Shown here one piece after another: positions 32,198 through 40,162 of a stretch of DNA of 41,653 bases; position 1 is the stretch's first letter; each line of letters begins with the position of its first letter. The stretch covers positions 1-41,653 of the forward strand of contig CAAFMK010000005.1 of the NCBI GenBank assembly GCA_900763995.1, given 5' to 3'. The DNA comes from an uncultured Oscillospiraceae bacterium (GTDB taxonomy: Bacteria; Bacillota; Clostridia; Oscillospirales; Oscillospiraceae). A program made the translations under genes and the position numbers. The notes beneath the pieces are model-generated. The model was not told the DNA's origin, ran no database searches, and worked only from the letters and a program-made list of their open reading frames with translations.

Positions 32198-33619
32198 GTG
32201 AAGAACACGGAAAAAACCATGGAAAAGATCGTAGCCCTGTGTAAGGGCCGGGGCTTTATCTTTTCTGGCTCTGAGATCTACGGCGGCCTGGCCAACACCT
32301 GGGACTACGGCCCTCTGGGTGTGGAGCTGAAAAACAATGTGAAAAAGGCATGGTGGAAGAAGTTCGTCCAGGAGAACCCCTACAATGTGGGTCTGGATGC
32401 CGCCATCCTGATGAATCCCCAGGTCTGGGTGGCCTCCGGCCATGTGGGCGGCTTCTCTGACCCCCTAATGGACTGTAAGGAGTGTAAGGAGCGCTTCCGC
32501 GCCGACAAGGTCATTGAGGACTGGTGCCAGGAGAACAGCTTTGAGCTGGGCCACAGCGTGGACGCCATGAGCCAGGCCCAGATGAAGGAGTTTGTGGAGG
32601 AGCACCAGATCTGCTGCCCCACCTGCGGCAAGCACAACTGGACTGACATCCGCCAGTTCAACCTGATGTTCAAGACCTTCCAGGGTGTCACCGAGGATGC
32701 CAAGAACACCGTGTATCTGCGCCCTGAGACTGCACAGGGTATCTTTGTCAACTTCCAAAATGTCCAGCGTACCACCCGCCGCAAGCTGCCCTTTGGTGTG
32801 TGCCAAGTGGGTAAGTCCTTCCGCAACGAGATCACCCCGGGCAACTTTACCTTCCGTACCCGTGAGTTCGAGCAGATGGAGCTGGAGTTCTTCTGCAAGC
32901 CTGGCACTGAGCTGGAGTGGTTTGCCTACTGGAAGAAGTTCTGCCACGACTGGCTGCTGGGGCTGAACATGAGAAGTGAGAACCTGCGCCTGCGTGACCA
33001 CGACCCCGAGGAGCTGTCCCACTACTCCAACGCCACCACCGACTTTGAGTTTGTGTTCCCCTTCGGCTGGGGGGAGCTGTGGGGCGTGGCCTCCCGCACC
33101 AACTTTGACCTGAATGCCCACCAGACCACCTCCGGCAAGGATCAGACCTATTTCGACCAGGAGAGCGGCGAGCACTATATCCCCTATGTGGTGGAGCCCT
33201 CTCTGGGCGCCGACCGCGTGACCCTGGCCTTTCTGGTGGACGCCTATGACGAGGAGGTCGTGGATGCAGAGAAGAACGATGTCCGCACCGTTCTGCGCCT
33301 CCACCCCGCTCTGGCCCCCTTCAAGTGCGCCGTCCTCCCCCTGTCCAAGAAGCTGGGCGAGAAGGGCCGGGAGATCCAAGCCGAGCTGTCCAAGTACTTC
33401 ATGGTGGACTATGACGACGCAGGCTCCATCGGCAAGCGCTACCGCCGTCAGGACGAGATCGGCACCCCCTACTGCATCACTGTGGACTTCCAGACCGTGG
33501 GCAGTGACACCGAGGAGGCCGACAACGCCGTTACCATCCGTGACCGTGACACCATGGTACAGGTGCGTGTGCCCATCAGCGAGCTGAAGGGCTGGCTGGA
33601 GGAGAAGCTGGCTTACTAA
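32198..33619 (+). CDS. glyQS: Glycyl-tRNA synthetase, homodimeric type
   Basis: 473-aa single-chain class II GlyRS (the alpha-2 type, not glyQ plus glyS). It starts EKTMEKIVALCKGRGFIFSG and has GGLANTWDYGPLG, motif 2 FRNEITPGNFTFRTREFEQMELEFF, GWGELWGVASRTNFDL and the C-terminal anticodon-binding domain. It couples glycine to tRNA-Gly. The start is GTG at 32198 after AAAGGAGA; the frame is open farther upstream, but those residues are not GlyRS-like. It is controlled by the T-box at 31738-31980. Confidence 0.96.
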   Translation: MKNTEKTMEKIVALCKGRGFIFSGSEIYGGLANTWDYGPLGVELKNNVKKAWWKKFVQENPYNVGLDAAILMNPQVWVASGHVGGFSDPLMDCKECKERFRADKVIEDWCQENSFELGHSVDAMSQAQMKEFVEEHQICCPTCGKHNWTDIRQFNLMFKTFQGVTEDAKNTVYLRPETAQGIFVNFQNVQRTTRRKLPFGVCQVGKSFRNEITPGNFTFRTREFEQMELEFFCKPGTELEWFAYWKKFCHDWLLGLNMRSENLRLRDHDPEELSHYSNATTDFEFVFPFGWGELWGVASRTNFDLNAHQTTSGKDQTYFDQESGEHYIPYVVEPSLGADRVTLAFLVDAYDEEVVDAEKNDVRTVLRLHPALAPFKCAVLPLSKKLGEKGREIQAELSKYFMVDYDDAGSIGKRYRRQDEIGTPYCITVDFQTVGSDTEEADNAVTIRDRDTMVQVRVPISELKGWLEEKLAY

Positions 33620-33653
33620 GGGCAAACAATGAGTAAGACAATGCAGCCCAACT

Positions 33654-33680
33654 CGAAAAAGTGGAAAAGCCACTTTTTCG
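33654..33680 (+). terminator. Terminator hairpin after glyQS
   Basis: CGAAAAAGTGG (33654-33664) pairs perfectly with CCACTTTTTCG (33670-33680), 5-nt loop; the T-run is within the 3' arm. Confidence 0.65.
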
Positions 33681-33690
33681 ACAGTCTCCA

Positions 33691-33717
33691 ATGGCCGGGG
33701 CAGATTGCCCCGGCCAT
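33691..33717 (+). terminator. Second GC-rich hairpin after glyQS
   Basis: ATGGCCGGGGCA (33691-33702) pairs perfectly with TGCCCCGGCCAT (33706-33717), 3-nt loop, followed by TTCAT. It probably reinforces the preceding terminator. Confidence 0.6.
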
Positions 33718-33749
33718 TTCATATCGTCTTGACAACAACCCCCTCTGCC

Positions 33750-33778
33750 TTGCAAAAATCCATGAAAAGAGGTAGAAT
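33750..33778 (+). promoter_or_regulatory. Probable promoter of the LTA-synthase-like gene
   Basis: TTGCAA (33750-33755), 17-nt spacer, TAGAAT (33773-33778). Confidence 0.55.
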
Positions 33779-33880
33779 AGACCAAATTTTATACTGGACA
33801 AAACTGCGCTGGGCGGGGATCGGATGGGCAAACTGCTCTCCCCTGCCCCTTGTATTGGTTCAGGTACTGGAGGCTCCTGT

Positions 33881-35764
33881 GTGAAAAAACTGTTGCTGAT
33901 CATGCGTATGCCAGAGGGCGCCCCGGAGCGCTGCCGCTTAGGGCACCATATCTGGATGGCACTGGCGCTGACGGCCATGGGCTGCGGCATTGGGCTGTTG
34001 TCCCTGCTGTTCTCCGCCTTTGCCATCGAGTCTTTGGAAAATAAGGCGATGTTCCTCTCCTACCTCTCAGACCCCATGGTGCTGCTGTTTAATCTGTGGC
34101 CCTGTGTGCTGTTGGTGTGGCTGTTTTACTTTCTCTTCCGCCGGGCCTGGGCGGGATTTCTGGGGGGCTATTTGCCTGTCATCATCCTTGCACTGGTGAA
34201 TTATTTTAAGATCCGGCTCCGGGGTGACCCCCTGCTGGCGGTGGATCTGAGCCTTGCCTCTGAGGCGGTGGGCATTGTGGGGGGCTATCAGCTGGATTTT
34301 ACCTGGGTGGTGTGGTTTGCCCTGGGCTGTCTGGTGGCCGGACTGCTGGTGAGTATCCTGCTGATGCCCAATGGAATGCGGGGCTGGCGGGAGCGGGGCT
34401 TTGGTGCCCTGTCTGTGCTGGGGCTGCTGGGTGTGTCCTTTGTGGGGATATACATAAACCCCTATTTCTATGACCGTATGGGAAGCAGTGACCTGATCAA
34501 CCCCTGGAACAGCACAGAGGTCTATATCTCCAGGGGGGGCACCTGCTCCTTTCTCCACTCCTTCCGGGACATGATGTATATAAAGCCTGAGGGCTATGAT
34601 GAACAAAAGGCCCGGGAATTGCTGTCCCAGTATGAGGATACAGACATCCCGGAGGAGGAAAAGGTCTCTGTTCTGGGTATCATGCTGGAGGCGTACTGCG
34701 ATTTGACCCAGCTGGATGTGCTGTCTGAGCAGGAGAGCGTCTGGGAGGTCTACGCCCCCTGGCACAAGCTGGAGGAGCAGAGCGTCTCCGGCAGACTGCT
34801 GACCAATATTTTCGCCGGCGGCACGGTGGATACTGAGTGGGGCTTTTTGACTGGCTACTCCAACCACAGCGATTTTGTCCGGGACACCGACTCCTATGTG
34901 TGGTACCTGGCCAATCAGGGCTACCAGACCTTTGGCAGTCACCCGGGCTTCAGCTGGTTTTATGACCGGCAGAATGTCAACCCCAGTCTGGGCTTTCAGG
35001 ACTACTGGTTTACCGAGAACCACTATGGGGAGCTGGTTGATCCGGTGGCCGCCCAGTGGAACTCCGACCATATTTTGAACGAGGAGCTGCTTAAGCAGCT
35101 CAAGGAGCGGGTCAAGCAGGGGCCTGCCTTCTCCTTCTCCGTGTCTTACCAGAACCATGGCCCCTATGAGAAGGAGCGTACCCTTGACCAGGCATATCTC
35201 GCCCCGGAGGGCACCGGCCTGAGCCAGCAGACCTGCAACATCTGGAACAACTACCTGATGCGAGTAGCTGATACCCTGGACGCCCTCACCCAGCTTGTTG
35301 AGGGCGTTGAGGCCATGGAGGAGCCGGTGGTCATGGTGTTCTTTGGGGACCACAAGCCCTGGGGGGGCAACGGGAACACCGCCTATACCGAGCTGGGCCT
35401 CACCTTTGACCTGTCCACTCCGGAGGGGTTCTATGACTACTACTCCACCCCCTATATCATCTGTGCCAACTCCGCCGCCAAAGAGGTGCTGGGCCGTGAT
35501 TTTGTGGGAGAGGGCGGCGATTTCTCCCCCTGCTTCCTGATGGCGGAGCTCTTTGACCAGTGCGGCTGGGAAGGCCCCGGCTTTATGCAGCTGGCCAGAG
35601 AGGTGCGGGAGATCACACCGCTGATCCACAAGATGGGTATTTACCACATGGAAAAGACCGCTGATCCAGCCGCTATGGAGCGCAATCAGCAGTTTGTCCA
35701 GGACTACCTGTGCGTAGAGTATTACCGGGAGCATGAGATCCGTCCCCAGCACCCGGAACAGTAA
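33881..35764 (+). CDS. LTA-synthase-family sulfatase-fold membrane enzyme
   Basis: 627 aa. About five N-terminal membrane helices (roughly residues 25-205) carry an extracellular alkaline-phosphatase/sulfatase-fold domain. Its active-site elements parallel LtaS: Glu in GIMLEAYCD, the nucleophilic Thr in AGGTVDTEWGFLTGYS, QNHGPY, and the metal pair in FFGDHKPWGG. LtaS-type enzymes polymerise glycerol phosphate from phosphatidylglycerol; related proteins transfer phosphoglycerol or phosphoethanolamine to other glycans, and the sequence does not decide. The start chosen is GTG (33881) with GGAGG at 33869-33873; an ATG at 33824 would add 19 residues. The gene is convergent with the M23 peptidase gene. 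Confidence 0.85.
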   Translation: MKKLLLIMRMPEGAPERCRLGHHIWMALALTAMGCGIGLLSLLFSAFAIESLENKAMFLSYLSDPMVLLFNLWPCVLLVWLFYFLFRRAWAGFLGGYLPVIILALVNYFKIRLRGDPLLAVDLSLASEAVGIVGGYQLDFTWVVWFALGCLVAGLLVSILLMPNGMRGWRERGFGALSVLGLLGVSFVGIYINPYFYDRMGSSDLINPWNSTEVYISRGGTCSFLHSFRDMMYIKPEGYDEQKARELLSQYEDTDIPEEEKVSVLGIMLEAYCDLTQLDVLSEQESVWEVYAPWHKLEEQSVSGRLLTNIFAGGTVDTEWGFLTGYSNHSDFVRDTDSYVWYLANQGYQTFGSHPGFSWFYDRQNVNPSLGFQDYWFTENHYGELVDPVAAQWNSDHILNEELLKQLKERVKQGPAFSFSVSYQNHGPYEKERTLDQAYLAPEGTGLSQQTCNIWNNYLMRVADTLDALTQLVEGVEAMEEPVVMVFFGDHKPWGGNGNTAYTELGLTFDLSTPEGFYDYYSTPYIICANSAAKEVLGRDFVGEGGDFSPCFLMAELFDQCGWEGPGFMQLAREVREITPLIHKMGIYHMEKTADPAAMERNQQFVQDYLCVEYYREHEIRPQHPEQ

Positions 35765-35774
35765 CATTGTTAAA

Positions 35775-35818
35775 AAAACAGGATGAGATCTCTTTATTAG
35801 AAGATCTCATCCTGTTTT
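35775..35818. terminator. Bidirectional terminator, LTA-synthase-like gene / M23 gene
   Basis: Perfect 17-bp stem: 35775-35791 (AAAACAGGATGAGATCT) against 35802-35818, 10-nt loop, T-run on the + strand and its mirror on -. It separates two convergent genes. Confidence 0.9.
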
Positions 35819-35821
35819 CCA

Positions 35822-37369
35822 TTAGCTCAGATAGTTCAGGGGGTTGACGGCTGTGCCGCGGATACGCACCTCAAAGTGACAGTGGACACCGGTACTGTTG
35901 CCGGTGCTTCCGGCCAGCGCCACGGGCTGGCCCTGATAGACCTTCTGCCCGGCGGAGACCAGCAGGCTGGAGTTGTGGGCGTAGTAGGTCTGAGTGCCGT
36001 TGTCGTGGGTGATGATGACCAGATTGCCGTAGGAGCCCTTCCAACCGGAAAAGGTGACGGTGCCGCCGTCAGCGGCCTTGATCCTCTCACCGTAGGAGGC
36101 GTGAATGTCCAATCCGGAGTGGTAGTCGTAGTAGCTGCCCAGATACCGACCGCCAAAGTAGGAGTTGATGCGGCGGCTGGAGGTGGGCCATGAGTAGGTG
36201 CCCTTAGAGGCAGTCTTGGGCTTCTCCTTGGTACCCACGGCCTTCACGGTGGCGGTGGGCTCCCGGAGGGTGGTGGAGCTGGTGACGGTACGCTCCTGCT
36301 CGGTACCATTGACATAGACCACATCGGCCTCGATCTTGGCCTGGCCCTCCTTGCCCTTGGTGACGATCTTGGTCTCACCCTTGTACATGGAGCCGTCCTC
36401 TATGGTTTCCACAGGGCACTCAATGGGCTGGGTGTAGGTCTCCCGATCCAGTGTGCGCACAGTCAGCGTGGGCACCTGCTCCTTTACATTCAGTACATCC
36501 CCCACCATGAGCCGGTTGATGTCCACACCGGGGTTGAGGGACTTCAAGTCGCTGATGGACATATCGTTGGCATAGGCGATGGCGTTGAAGGTGTCCCCCT
36601 GCTTAACGGAGTAGGTGGTTTTTTCAGAGGAGCTGCTGGACAGGGCCTGCTCCATCTCCTCCGTGGTCATCAGGCTCTCTGAGACATAGACATTGCTCAC
36701 CTGAAGATTTTCCTGGAAGTTGACCTCTACCGTGTTTTTTGTGGTGTACTGCTCTTTCATATCAGAGAGCATATTCTGCAAAGAGCTCTCATCCTTCACA
36801 GCGCCAATGGCCTGACCATTGACCACCACCTCATAGGCCCGCAGCTGGTCACTGAGCTCAGTGAGCTGCTCATAGAAGTAGTTGCGGATGACCTGCTCAT
36901 CGGTGAGGTCGGTTTTTAAAGTGAGGGTAAATTCATAATTGATGTCACTGCCCACCTGGTAGTCGTAGCCCAGCAGCTTGGTGCCCTGGGCCTCTACGGT
37001 GTGAATGGCCCGGTCTACAACGCCCTGGTCGGCCACCACGCCCACCCGTTCCCCGTCCACCACCACGGCATAGCTGGTGGAGTACAGGGTGGTCAGGGTC
37101 AGGGCGGTGCCCAGCGCTGCGGAGACCAGCAAAAAAGAAATGGGGCCCACTGCCCGATTGCCAGCTGCGGCACCGTGAAACAGGTGGGCCCAGCGGCGAA
37201 CATGGATGCGGAACCACTCATGGGCCTTTTGATAGCGGATTGTGAAGCGCTGCTTATATGCCTGGTACCGCTCGCTCACCCGGCTGTACTGGGATGCCAC
37301 AGAGTCTGTGGGGAACTGTTTGGTAAGCTTGGCACGCAGCTGCTTCAACCATGTTTGTATATGCTCCAT
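35822..37369 (-). CDS. Membrane-anchored LysM-G5-M23 peptidoglycan endopeptidase
   Basis: 515 aa. A basic cytosolic N-terminus of about 75 residues leads to one membrane helix (about 77-97, ISFLLVSAALGTALTLTTLY). Outside follow an unassigned region, a LysM domain (TYSVKQGDTFNAIAYANDMSISDL and on, about 248-295), a G5 domain (about 300-370) and a C-terminal M23 LytM-type peptidase with zinc motifs HSGLD and HCHFE. It should bind peptidoglycan and cut its cross-bridges during growth, division or spore formation. GAGGTAA lies about 10 nt before the ATG. The upstream region carries three WalR-like half-sites. Confidence 0.93.
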   Translation of the reverse strand: MEHIQTWLKQLRAKLTKQFPTDSVASQYSRVSERYQAYKQRFTIRYQKAHEWFRIHVRRWAHLFHGAAAGNRAVGPISFLLVSAALGTALTLTTLYSTSYAVVVDGERVGVVADQGVVDRAIHTVEAQGTKLLGYDYQVGSDINYEFTLTLKTDLTDEQVIRNYFYEQLTELSDQLRAYEVVVNGQAIGAVKDESSLQNMLSDMKEQYTTKNTVEVNFQENLQVSNVYVSESLMTTEEMEQALSSSSSEKTTYSVKQGDTFNAIAYANDMSISDLKSLNPGVDINRLMVGDVLNVKEQVPTLTVRTLDRETYTQPIECPVETIEDGSMYKGETKIVTKGKEGQAKIEADVVYVNGTEQERTVTSSTTLREPTATVKAVGTKEKPKTASKGTYSWPTSSRRINSYFGGRYLGSYYDYHSGLDIHASYGERIKAADGGTVTFSGWKGSYGNLVIITHDNGTQTYYAHNSSLLVSAGQKVYQGQPVALAGSTGNSTGVHCHFEVRIRGTAVNPLNYLS

Positions 37370-37403
37370 CTATGGTTACCTCGCTTGCATTGATAGACAA
37401 AAA

Positions 37404-37431
37404 ATAACAAAAAGGTTACAAAACGGTAACA
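37404..37431 (-). promoter_or_regulatory. Candidate WalR binding site, three tandem half-sites
   Basis: On the - strand TGTTAC, TGTAAC and TGTTAT occur in a row with exactly 5 nt between each (11-bp period). The WalR/YycF consensus is two TGTWAH hexamers spaced by 5. The array overlaps the predicted transcription start and early leader of the M23 peptidase gene. Confidence 0.6.
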
Positions 37432-37433
37432 CA

Positions 37434-37462
37434 ACTATACACAAAATCCAGTACCCAGTCAA
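37434..37462 (-). promoter_or_regulatory. Probable promoter of the M23 peptidase gene
   Basis: On the - strand TTGACT (37462-37457), 17-nt spacer, TATAGT (37439-37434), about 65 nt before the start codon. Confidence 0.7.
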
Positions 37463-37494
37463 CCCCTTGTGTCCATTTGTGACAGGAAATTTGT

Positions 37495-37528
37495 AAAAAA
37501 AAGAATGCCATCATAGATTTGATGGCAT
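37495..37528 (-). terminator. Rho-independent terminator of the 94-aa protein gene
   Basis: ATGCCATCA (37505-37513) pairs with TGATGGCAT (37520-37528); on the - strand the stem is followed by TTC and a run of eight T (complement of 37495-37502). Confidence 0.88.
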
Positions 37529-37592
37529 TTTGTTCAATGATAGTATTAAATTTTCCCATATACATGGGGACTTTGCTCAGTGCCCACCTGGC

Positions 37593-37877
37593 TTAGAGCA
37601 CCACAGAGATGGCAAAAGACAAGGTGAGGATGATGACAGCCGCACTGGCACAGACATCCAAAACCCAGTCCCCACGCCGCCAGAAGCTGATATGGGACGG
37701 CGGGGGAAAACAGGTCAGAGGGTCGTCCTCTCTGGTCTGAGGAACAGGCTCCTCCCGTTGATATGAGGCCAGATTGCCCTGTTGGGTCAGGGCCACCTGT
37801 TGGCGAAATTGGGCCAGATCCACCAGATTTTGATTGGGCCGGTTCAAGTGGGCCGCTGTGTGAGTGAGCCTTGGCAT
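37593..37877 (-). CDS. Small C-terminally anchored membrane protein, unknown
   Basis: 94 aa: a polar Gln/Asn/Thr-rich N-terminal region (MPRLTHTAAHLNRPNQNLVD and QFRQQVALTQQGN), a Pro-rich centre, the basic SFWRRGD, then one hydrophobic helix at about 70-94 ending the protein (WVLDVCASAAVIILTLSFAI). This is a tail-anchored layout with the N-terminus likely cytosolic. I do not recognise the family. GGAGGG precedes the chosen ATG; an overlapping - strand frame is rejected as lacking one. It has its own promoter and terminator, and a LexA-like dyad covers its predicted start site. Confidence 0.7.
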   Translation of the reverse strand: MPRLTHTAAHLNRPNQNLVDLAQFRQQVALTQQGNLASYQREEPVPQTREDDPLTCFPPPSHISFWRRGDWVLDVCASAAVIILTLSFAISVVL

Positions 37878-37944
37878 AAGAGTACCCTCCATTCCTATCG
37901 AACATGACCACCAGAGTATATGGGGGAGTTCCCAGGATGTTAAA

Positions 37945-37956
37945 GAACAGTTGTTC
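37945..37956 (-). promoter_or_regulatory. Candidate LexA/SOS box
   Basis: GAAC-AGTT-GTTC matches the Firmicute LexA core GAACNNNNGTTC. The outer bases of the longer CGAACRNRYGTTYC consensus match only in part. It overlaps the predicted start site (about 37956) of the 94-aa protein gene. Confidence 0.45.
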
Positions 37957-37962
37957 CAATAA

Positions 37963-37991
37963 AGAATACAATAAACCGGGTGAAATGTCAA
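37963..37991 (-). promoter_or_regulatory. Promoter of the 94-aa protein gene
   Basis: On the - strand perfect TTGACA (37991-37986), 17-nt spacer, TATTCT (37968-37963). Confidence 0.75.
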
Positions 37992-38102
37992 GAAAAAATT
38001 AGAACACTTTTTCCATTTTTAGATGATGTGCGAATTGCTTTGAAAGAACAGAGGAAAAATTCCCAAAAAAGTTCCAATAGTATAAAAGATCCCGTTCAGC
38101 GG

Positions 38103-38131
38103 TTGCCTTTTTGACAAAATAGATGTATAAT
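38103..38131 (+). promoter_or_regulatory. Probable promoter of typA
   Basis: TTGCCT (38103-38108), 17-nt spacer, perfect TATAAT (38126-38131). A TTGACA at 38111 is only 9 nt from this -10 and is not used. Confidence 0.6.
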
Positions 38132-38168
38132 AACCACTCGAAAAATTCCAAGTGAGGTGCAGATTCCT

Positions 38169-39998
38169 ATGCGGAATGAAAAACTGAGAAATGTAGCAAT
38201 TATCGCTCATGTTGACCACGGCAAGACCACCCTGGTGGATGAGCTGCTCAAGCAGTCCGGCGTATACCGGGAAAATCAGACTGTGGTGGATCGTGTGATG
38301 GACTCCAACGATCTGGAGCGTGAGCGTGGAATTACCATTACAGCAAAGAATACAGCCGTGCAGTACGGCGATGTGAAGATTAACATCGTGGACACCCCGG
38401 GCCACGCCGATTTCGGCGGCGAGGTGGAGCGTATCTTGAAAATGGTCAACGGCGTTATCCTGCTGGTAGACGCCGCCGAGGGCCCTATGCCCCAGACCCG
38501 CTTCGTGCTCTCCAAGGCGCTGGAGCTGGGCCACCGGGTCATTGTGGTGGTCAACAAGATCGACCGCCCCGACCAGCGTGTCTACGAGGTGGTGGACGAG
38601 GTGCTGGAGCTGCTGATGGATCTGGACGCCACCGACGAGCAGCTGGACTCCCCCATGCTCTTCTGCTCCGGCCGTCAGGGCACTGCCTCTGTCCAGCCCG
38701 ATGTGGCGGGCAGCGACCTCAAGCCCCTGTTTGATGCCATTTTGGAGTATATCCCCGCCCCTGAGGTGGATCTGGACGCCCCCTTCCAGATGCTGGTGTC
38801 CTCCATCGACTACAACGAGTTTGTGGGCCGGATCGCCGTTGGCCGCATTGAGCGGGGCGTTATCAAGCAGAATCAGGAGATCGTGGTGTGCAATTACCAC
38901 GACCCCGATGGTTCCGCCAAAAAGGCCAAGGCGGCCACCCTGTACGAGTTTGACGGCCTGGCCAAGGTGCCGGTGCAGGAGTCCACTGCGGGCAACATCA
39001 TTGCCATGAGCGGCATTGGTGAGATCACCATTGGTGACACCATCTGTGTGCCCGACTGTGTGGAGCCCATTGAGTTTGTGAAGATCTCCGCCCCCACCAT
39101 CGAGATGACCTTCTCCGTCAACGACTCCCCCTTTGCCGGACGGGAGGGCAAGTTTGTCACCAGCCGCCAGCTGCGTGAGCGCCTGCTGCGGGAGACCATG
39201 AAGGATGTGTCCCTCCGGATCACCGAGATGGAGGGCTCCACCGACTCCTTCAATGTGGCTGGCCGTGGCGAGATGTCCCTGTCCATCCTCATTGAGACCA
39301 TGCGCCGTGAGGGCTATGAGCTTCAGGTCTCTCCCCCCCGCGTCCTCTACCAGGAGATCGACGGGGTGATGTGCGAGCCCATCGAGCGGCTGGTGGTGGA
39401 TGTCCCCAGTGACTGTGTGGGTTCCGTCATGGAGAAGATCGGCTCCCGCAAGGGCGACCTGCTGGAGATGAACCCCGTGGGCGACCGGATGAAGGTGGAG
39501 TTCCTGGTTCCCTCCCGCGGCCTGTTCGGCTACCGCAACGAGTTTTTGACCGACACCAAGGGTGAGGGCATCATGGCCTCTGTCTTTGACAGCTACCAGC
39601 CTATGCGCGGTGAGATCAGCCGCCGTGCCACCGGCTCTCTGGTGGCTTTTGAGACCGGCGAGGCCGTGACCTACGGCCTGTTCAACGCCCAGGAGCGTGG
39701 CAGCCTGTTCATCGGGGCAGGTACCCCCGTGTACGCCGGAATGGTGGTGGGTGTCACCCCCAAGAACGAGGATATTTCCGTCAATGTCTGCAAAAAGAAG
39801 CAGCTGACCAATATGCGTGCCTCCGGCTCTGACGATGCCCTGCGTCTGGTCACCCCCCGTGCCCTGTCTCTGGAGCAGTGCTTGGAGTTTTTGGCTGACG
39901 ACGAGCTGCTGGAGTGTACCCCTGAAAACCTGCGTCTGCGCAAGCGCATTCTGGACCACGGTGCCCGTATGCGTGAGGCCTCCAAGAAGAAGTCCTGA
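38169..39998 (+). CDS. typA: Ribosome-associated translational GTPase TypA/BipA
   Basis: 609 aa, the usual family length. G1 AHVDHGKT at 13-20, G2 ERERGITITAKN, G3 DTPGHADFGGEV and G4 NKIDRPDQR are intact; EF-G-like domains follow, and the C-terminal domain unique to BipA (SDDALRLVTPRALSLEQCLEFL) closes the protein. It acts on ribosomes under stress and cold and in 50S assembly. The ATG at 38169 is preferred because GAGGTG (38154-38159) is 9 nt upstream; a GTG at 38157 overlaps that site. Confidence 0.97.
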   Translation: MRNEKLRNVAIIAHVDHGKTTLVDELLKQSGVYRENQTVVDRVMDSNDLERERGITITAKNTAVQYGDVKINIVDTPGHADFGGEVERILKMVNGVILLVDAAEGPMPQTRFVLSKALELGHRVIVVVNKIDRPDQRVYEVVDEVLELLMDLDATDEQLDSPMLFCSGRQGTASVQPDVAGSDLKPLFDAILEYIPAPEVDLDAPFQMLVSSIDYNEFVGRIAVGRIERGVIKQNQEIVVCNYHDPDGSAKKAKAATLYEFDGLAKVPVQESTAGNIIAMSGIGEITIGDTICVPDCVEPIEFVKISAPTIEMTFSVNDSPFAGREGKFVTSRQLRERLLRETMKDVSLRITEMEGSTDSFNVAGRGEMSLSILIETMRREGYELQVSPPRVLYQEIDGVMCEPIERLVVDVPSDCVGSVMEKIGSRKGDLLEMNPVGDRMKVEFLVPSRGLFGYRNEFLTDTKGEGIMASVFDSYQPMRGEISRRATGSLVAFETGEAVTYGLFNAQERGSLFIGAGTPVYAGMVVGVTPKNEDISVNVCKKKQLTNMRASGSDDALRLVTPRALSLEQCLEFLADDELLECTPENLRLRKRILDHGARMREASKKKS

Positions 39999-40009
39999 TG
40001 GAAACACCT

Positions 40010-40051
40010 GCCCCCCTGTACTTTTATACCGAAAAGTACAGGGGGGCTTTT
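40010..40051 (+). terminator. Terminator of typA
   Basis: GCCCCCCTGTACTTTT (40010-40025) pairs perfectly with 40032-40047, 6-nt loop, followed by TTTT. Confidence 0.93.
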
Positions 40052-40083
40052 GTACCCTCCCCCTGTCAAACCCTATATTTTCC

Positions 40084-40112
40084 TTGCCTTTTGGATATGC
40101 CCACGGTATAAT
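40084..40112 (+). promoter_or_regulatory. Promoter of pncB
   Basis: TTGCCT (40084-40089), 17-nt spacer, perfect TATAAT (40107-40112), the same two hexamers and spacing as the typA promoter. Confidence 0.7.
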
Positions 40113-40162
40113 AAGTAGAAATCAGGGTGTCTTGTCACCCCCATTGAAGGAGGCTTTCTGCA

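Noticed and set aside
37546..37971. Alternative 141-aa - strand frame over the 94-aa protein gene
   Set aside because: No ribosome site, no coherent membrane segment; the overlapping frame has a good ribosome site and a C-terminal helix.
38111..38116. TTGACA as typA -35
   Set aside because: Only 9 nt from TATAAT at 38126, too short a spacer.
38019..40007. 662-aa open frame antisense to typA
   Set aside because: Shadow of typA codon bias; no recognisable motif.
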